The position numbers and the translations under genes were made by a program. Under the pieces are notes generated by a model. That model was not told the DNA's origin. It saw nothing but the letters and a program-made list of their open reading frames with translations, and did no database searches. 64,000 nt of DNA from Parascedosporium putredinis. Its lineage: Eukaryota; Ascomycota; Sordariomycetes; Microascales; Microascaceae. The stretch is taken from positions 868,001 through 932,000 of the forward strand of contig CASHTG010000020.1 of the NCBI GenBank assembly GCA_949357655.1, in the 5' to 3' direction. This document shows positions 58,745 to 64,000 of this stretch, one piece after another (position 1 is the stretch's first letter; each line of letters opens with the position of its first letter).

Positions 58745-60351
58745 GGACGGATAAGGGTGGGGGTTGGCCAAGGGAGAAGAAGGAATCTGGAAGAGAAGGC
58801 AGAGCAGAAGTCCACTAGAAGGGCCATGTTGCAGGCCCTGACTGGCCACCAAAGAACTCCAAGAGCCCATCATCTCTGCAGATGCAGCTCAAGGGCAGCG
58901 CGATGCGTTATGTTGTCATGCGGGACGCTGCATCTCCCCATGCGCGCCTTGGGCGGTGGGGCCTTTGCCGGCTCCATGTCCCTGCTGGCAATTTGCCAAG
59001 CTCTCGCTGATATGGACACACTGAACATTGGCGAGGTGTGAAGCAGAAGAAAGGGCCTCGGCCCCGCTGCAGCAGGAGGAGAAGGAGTTGGCCTCTGGGG
59101 CTTCAATGTTCTGTTGAACGGTCACGACGTCCAAATGTCCAAATAGATCGTTCTCGGCTTTGGTGCTCTGCATGGAAAGATCGGCAAAAGACCAAACCGC
59201 AAATATACCACTGCAGTCGAAGGCACCATACTTTTCTTCACTTGACACCCCCTTCCCTTAACAGCGGTCAAAAAAAAATCCCACCTCCTCTTGACCGAAC
59301 ACCTTGGACTGTCTTTTTACTTTCGATTTCTCTTTCCTTTTTTGGGGGGTTTCCTTTTTTTTTTCCCCTTTCCTTTCCCCGCCCCCTCCTACCCTTTTTT
59401 CCCTTCCTTTCGATCCTTTCTTCCCTTGTGAGTGGAGCGCTGCGTCGTTTTGATGTCCTGTTCTCTGTCTGGGAGCACCCCAGCACTTCCGCCTTATTTC
59501 TTATTCGTCTTGCCAGTTCTAATATGGCCTTCAAAATGCCCCTCCACTACCTATGGAAATGTGAAGTCGTACCTTGGATTTCGAGTCACGGCAGCTTCCG
59601 TCGGTGAGAAATTGAGGTAGCCATGTGACTCAGCCCTACAAGAGGGTCCATCCGAGATTCATTTGGTCTTCAGCCTTTGAAGGCGGAGCCCACGTCATCC
59701 CAAGCCAACACACACTAACCACACTACACAAGCCAAATGCGCCACTCGCTCGAGGCAAACACCAAACATTATTTTCAAGTGGAGCAAGCCAACTCCGTTA
59801 ACGCTATTTTCCTCGGTATATGCATTAGCTGTGCAATTTGATCTTTCTATTCGATTCCCGGAGTTTAGGATTGAGCCGAGGCCTAGATGTGAGGGAGGGG
59901 TCTTTTTCATTGGAACACCAGAGACGGTTATGGGTGCAATAGGAAGCCAAAATTAAAATCTTGCCTTCCACTTTTTAAAGATCAAGATCCAGAGGAGTTC
60001 CGTTCACTTTTGTCCAACCCACTAGTACACCGAAAGAAGTGCAGCTGAGTATACCCAAAAGGGAGTTTTTCCTCTTTTTTCGTGCTCGCACTGCTCGCCG
60101 TTCTTGTCCAGCTGGACCCTTTTAACTCTCCTTCAATTTACAAGGGTCAATCCCTTGGGGCTACTTTGGGCAGTCTTCAAACTCCACCGTTGCGCTTTGC
60201 TGGCAAGGCGGAAGCGGGGGCGGGGCTCTCGTGCCAAATTTTCCTTGCTTCTGATCTAAGAATTGAGAAACACACCACTGCATACCAACAGGCAAGATAA
60301 ACGTGGACCGTAACGTAGGGCTAGACTCAAACAAACAGGGGTACAAGCGAA

Positions 60352-60369
60352 AAGAAGAAGAAGAAGAAA
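60352..60369. repeat. GAA microsatellite
   Basis: Five to six consecutive GAA units about 130 nt upstream of the YVH1 start codon, probably in its leader or promoter. Confidence 0.75.
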
Positions 60370-60498
60370 ATACCAAAAGAAGAGAGACAAGGCCTATTCA
60401 AATTTCCACCTTGTGTGACCCAAAGATCTGGGCGACTTGTACCCTTCGAGCTACCCGATACGTTTACCCTTTCCAAAAGCGATCCTACATTCCCAAAA

Positions 60499-61741
60499 AT
60501 GTCGCTTGATAGGGTTGAGGGAGCGAAAACCTCTATATTGGAAGGTGAGTGAATTCAACCCCGGGGGTTCGTTCCTCTCACCGCATCAGGTGGACGTCAG
60601 CGTGGGGCCGGCACTGACGTGGAGGCACAGCATCTTTGCCCTCCGACGGCCCAAAGCTTTGATAGAGCATCGCATCACCCATGTTCTCTCTGTTGTAGGG
60701 TTCAAGCCAAGGGAGATGGAGGGCGACGCCACAAAGGGCCCGACCTGGGACAGCTTTAGGAAAACAGCCAAGCACATGATGATCGATATTGATGATGTCG
60801 ACGATGAAGACCTCCTCGTGCATCTTCCTCAGGCTGTGCGCTTTATCGAAGAGGGCCTATACCCCAAGGAAAGCCCATCAGAAGATGACGACTCTTCCAG
60901 CGGGGAAGACGACTCCAAGCCAAAGGGGCGGTTTTCGTACATTGTGCCATGGGCAAGTCACGATCCGTGGCGACGGCGGCGGCGTACCTTCTTTGGAAAC
61001 ATCCTCAGCGATTCGGGCGATCTCTCGCTTCCGCAGCCGACCCAAGCTCTAGGAAGGGAGGCGCTACCGAGGCTGTAAACGGCGCGATTGAGTGGATTAG
61101 GAGGAGTCGATCTATAGCTGATCCCAACTGGGGGTTCAGGTCGCAGCTTAAGCTATGGTGGGAAATGGGGTGCCCCGAAGATGTCGAGTCGCACCCCATC
61201 TACCGTAAGTGGGCCTACAAGAGGGAGATCGAGAGGAGCGTCGCGTGCGGCATGGCGCCGGAATTGAGGTTTGAAGACGAAGAAGTCAGCCGGACAAAGC
61301 CCGCAGCCGGCGCCGAGACCACGCAGTCGGCGGCCTCCGCAGCCGAGCCGGAGCTGAGGTGTCGCAAGTGCCGCAAGACCCTCGCCACGGCCCCCTTTAT
61401 TGTCGCGCTCAGCCACGGCGGCGGTGCGGCAGCGAAGACGGTTGAGGCGCACGCGCCGATCCCCTCTGGGCCTTGCCCGCACTACTTCATCGAACCTCTC
61501 GTGGATGCGGCCTACCCTGGAGCAAGGGGACCTCGAGGGCCGGCTTTTGCCCCAATTCCAAATGCGGCGCCTCGGTTGGCCGATACTCTTGGAAGGGGTT
61601 TCGGTGCTCGTGCGGCGAGTGGGTCACGCCGGCTTTCTCTTTGCAAAGGCCAAAGTCGATGTGGTGACGAGGGCGGTGAGGCCGCCCGCCTCACTCGGGA
61701 TCCGGATGCCTCCAGGTATGGCGCCCCGGGAAAACCTGTGA
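60499..61741 (+). CDS. YVH1: Dual-specificity protein phosphatase, YVH1 family
   Basis: Exon 1 is 60499-60544 (MSLDRVEGAK...), intron 60545-60630 (GTGAGT...CACAG) and exon 2 60631-61741. The catalytic domain shows IFALRRPKALIEHRITHVLS, then KHMMIDIDDVDDEDLLVHLP and the phosphatase loop HCAMGKSRS (Cys nucleophile, Arg near 60960). A long acidic insert (SEDDDSSSGEDDSKPKG) precedes the loop. The C-terminal zinc domain has CRKCRKTLA...CPHYFIEPLSWM...CPNSKCGASVGRYSWKGFRC and SCGEWVTPAF, ending IRMPPGMAPRENL. YVH1 acts in 60S ribosomal subunit maturation by releasing Mrt4 and is conserved across eukaryotes. Five small indels are needed: A4 60526-60529, G4 60925-60928, about 61495-61500, T4 61545-61548 and T3 61634-61636. 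The result is about 386 residues. Confidence 0.88.
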
Positions 61742-61987
61742 TGTGGCGCGGTTTATGGAGAAGTACGTAGACGGGATTCAGATAACTACCATCACATGTA
61801 CCCAGGTTTCAATACTTTCCTTTTTCTTATTTCTTTTTTTTTTTTTACATTCATGAGTGGCGGCACGGTTAAACAAACAAGAGCATGGCAATTATTGGGT
61901 GCATTCGAGTTCTCATATGGGGCCTAAACATAGAGCTTCTAGTTCACGCATAGAGCTGAGGTTTATCACGTCGGACACTGGTAATTC

Positions 61988-62207
61988 ATGAAGACTATGA
62001 CGACGATGGCGGTTTTATTTGCATCTCTGGGGATCTACTCCATCTATCATTCGAGTTGTTGTTAATGGTGGTTCATCGACCAATTACTCATTCAGGCAAT
62101 GTTGGTGGGGGCTTTCCACACACGCGCCAATAGCGTTCACGTCGTTGATCGGCACCGGAACTCCGATATGGCAGTGGCACGTCATTGTCAAAGGTTCCAA
62201 CTGCTGA
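61988..62207 (+). pseudogene. Possible small secreted-protein remnant
   Basis: ATG at 61988 opens a signal-peptide-like stretch (MKTMTTMAVLFASLGIYS) that stops after 25 codons. A shifted frame over the same bases continues VVVNGGSSTNYSFRQCWWGL and ends WQWHVIVKGSNC with TGA at 62205-62207. The end resembles the NVIVRGDNC terminus of the cysteine-rich gene at 19942-21073, and VNGGSSTNYSF looks like a small secreted-protein motif. If real, it is a ~70-residue protein split by one indel. It is too short to be sure and could be chance. Confidence 0.3.
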
Positions 62208-62538
62208 CTGAGAGCGTCTGAGCAATCACTGATCAGTACGACTAGTCAACTTGAACTCAAGCTCAGTTCACGTGCCGAGGTACCTCAACGCCACCTCGAA
62301 GCTCGATCAATTGATCCTCAGCCAACCTCGCCAATTGTGCCGCACCTGTAGAGCATCGAATTGGTTTCGTCTTTGCGTTTCCTTAAATGTTCAAAGAAAC
62401 TAACCACAATCGAGTGGTTTCGCTTTCGAAAATTCTTTATTGATTATTTTCATAGTCTCCTTCGTTAAGAAAGAGGAGCCTAATTATCCAGCGAAGTAAG
62501 GAAGCGCCCCCTTGCAGCCTCGAGGCTCTCACCGAGCT
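62208..62538. other. Intergenic region
   Basis: About 330 bp ahead of the peptidase gene, presumably its promoter. No other structure noted. Confidence 0.45.
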
Positions 62539-64000
62539 ATGTCAGAAAAGACCCAGAGCTTGCCGCCCGTCGGCGGAGGCGCCCCGCCCTCAGCGAGGAA
62601 AGCACCTCCCCGCTATCGAATCGTAGAGGCCCTCGTCTTCCTGAACCTCCTCGTCTTTTGTTACACACACGCAAGCTGGTTCTTGTCGAGCCCGCGAGAG
62701 CATGAATCCCCTCCCCTCCCGTCCATCCAATGGTGGTCAATGCGCCCAGGTTCCCGCCCTCAACCCCACCACCGCCGGCGACGAGGGCGGCAGACTCGAC
62801 AAGATGGACAGGTTCCTAGAGTCCGAGGTGTTTCGCAACGAGTCCGTAGCCCGGGTGGCCGGCGCCGTGCAGATCCCTCGAATCCTATGATAACATGGGT
62901 CCCGTCGACCAGGACCCGCGATGGAAGCCGATGGGCGACTTGGCCGACTACCTCCGCCGCACGTTTCCCTTGATTCACAAGGGCGACTCCGTCACGCTCG
63001 ACAAGATCAACACCTACGGACTCCTTTACACGTGGCACGGCAGCGACGACTCCTCAAACCCAGCGTGCTCATGGCCCACCAGGACGTGGTGCCGGTGGAG
63101 CAGTCCACCATCGAGCAGTGGGAGCATCCTCCGTTCAGCGGCCACTACGACGGCAGGTTCATCTGGGGCCGCGGGTCGGGCGACTGCAAGAACTCCCTCG
63201 TCGGCATCCTCGAGGCCATCGAGCTCCTGATTGACGCCGGCTACAAGCCGAAGCGCACCGTCCTGCTGTCCTTTGGCTTCGACGAGGAGATCTCGGGCGG
63301 CCGCGGCGCGCAGAGCCTCTCGCAGGCCATCCTCGACAGATATGGTAAGAACGGGATCGCCACCGTGGTGGACGAGGGCGCTGGCGTCGTCAAGCAGTGG
63401 GGCAAGGAGTTCGCCGTTCCCGGCGTCGCGGAGAAGGGTTACATCGACGTCGAGATCATCGTCCGCATGCCCGGCGGCCACTCCTCCGTGCCACCCGACC
63501 ATACCGGCATCGGCATCACGTCGGAGCTCATCACCCTCATCGAGGCCAACCCATACGAGCCCCGCATCCACGACGAGAACCCTTTCCTCAGTCTCCTGCA
63601 GTGCGGCGCCGCCCACGGCGAAGACTTCCCAAGAAGCTCAAGAAGCTGCTTCCGGGCCGCCACGCCACCTCGGGCAAGCACAGCCACAAGCACAAGGAGG
63701 ATAAGCTCGCCAAAGAAGCCGCCAAGGCCGGGCCCCTGGTCAAGTACCTCTTCACCACCTCGGTCGCCGTTGACGTCATCTCCGGCGGCGTCAAGGTCAA
63801 CGCCCTTCCGGAGCAGACCCGCGTCCTCGTCAACCACCGCATCAACGTCGGTTCCAGCTCAGCCGACGTCAAAGACAAGATCACGCGCCTCGCGGAAAAG
63901 GTGGCCAAGAAGTACGGCCTCACCGTCCACGCGTTCGAGCCCAGCGATGACGACTCCGAAGAGGCGGAGCTACGCTCCATCACCCTTCGCCACTCCAAGG
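62539..64000 (+). CDS. M20 metallopeptidase, carboxypeptidase S-like (5' part)
   Basis: The start at 62539 gives MSEKTQSLPPVGGG and one transmembrane helix (RIVEALVFLNLLVFCYTHAS), the type II anchor typical of vacuolar carboxypeptidase S. The lumenal part shows the M20 residues: VLMAHQDVVPVEQ (zinc His), FIWGRGSGDCKNSLVGILEA (bridging Asp), LSFGFDEEISGGRGAQ (catalytic and zinc Glu), VVDEGAGV and MPGGHSSVP. The gene runs off the right edge near LRSITLRHSK, so the final zinc His is not seen. Four frame breaks occur: near 62707-62720, near 62878-62886, at C2 63052-63053 and at C3 63628-63630. The stretch 63060-63620 is one long clean frame. In yeast the enzyme releases C-terminal residues from peptides in the vacuole. 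Whether this copy is vacuolar or secreted is inferred from the anchor. Confidence 0.88.

Larger units (their letters stand above)
55486..60498. other. 5-kb gene-free region
   Basis: No frame with family resemblance. The many short frames are shadows or chance. Pyrimidine-rich and purine-rich tracts are frequent (57.1-57.9 kb, 59.3-59.4 kb, GAA repeats at 60.35 kb). Two small tandem repeats are listed separately. The left part should be the 3' untranslated region of the C2H2 gene and the right part the YVH1 promoter. Confidence 0.45.

Noticed and set aside
1..64000. CRISPR arrays, bacterial operons or insertion sequences
   Set aside because: Spliceosomal introns, fungal families and a eukaryotic-type tRNA make this fungal nuclear DNA. 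I saw no direct-repeat/spacer array, transposase or terminal inverted repeats.

Overview
The window reads as nuclear DNA of a filamentous ascomycete, most likely a Sordariomycete and possibly Hypocreales. The reasons are short introns of about 60-150 nt with GTRAGT donors and CTAAC-type branch sites, and fungal families such as HET, DUF7708, UstYa/DUF3328, DUF4360-like, F-box and DHA2-type MFS. I found 14 protein-coding genes or gene remnants, one tRNA-His, a weak small secreted-protein relic, several minisatellites and homopolymer tracts, and very long gene-poor stretches.

Layout. 1-8 kb: a secreted acidic-repeat protein with a DUF4360-like C-terminus (+), a multi-pass membrane protein (-) and an alpha-acetolactate decarboxylase (-). 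10.5-19.2 kb: three proteins of the self/non-self recognition or NTPase type, namely a membrane-anchored HET-domain protein (+), a DUF7708 protein (-) and an AAA+ ATPase (+). 19.5-26.8 kb: tRNA-His, an eight-cysteine secreted protein with six introns (-), a UstYa-like oxidase (+), a HET-like protein lacking the HET core (+) and an MFS transporter (-). 29-38 kb: an F-box-like protein (-), a Cys-rich single-pass membrane protein (-) and a broken F-box gene (+). 38.2-53.4 kb: about 15 kb in which I can support no gene. 53.4-55.5 kb: a C2H2 transcription factor (+) with a GC-AG intron. 55.5-60.5 kb: another gene-free 5 kb. 60.5-64 kb: a YVH1-type dual-specificity phosphatase (+), a possible secreted-protein relic, and the 5' part of a carboxypeptidase S-like M20 peptidase (+) that runs off the window.

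The dominant technical feature is that nearly every gene is broken by one or more 1-2 base indels, mostly at short homopolymers. They hit even the expected housekeeping phosphatase. Allowing for them gives continuous, family-like proteins whose coding lengths divide by three in the eight genes where I did the sum. I therefore treat most of them as assembly errors rather than pseudogenes. Coordinates below span the inferred gene; exon limits and break points are in each entry.

Functionally, the HET, DUF7708, AAA+ and HET-remnant genes within 14 kb look like an accessory recognition or cell-death neighbourhood. The UstYa-like oxidase and the MFS transporter could be parts of a small peptide-metabolite locus, but no precursor or core enzyme is visible. 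The 53-64 kb part looks like conserved core genome.
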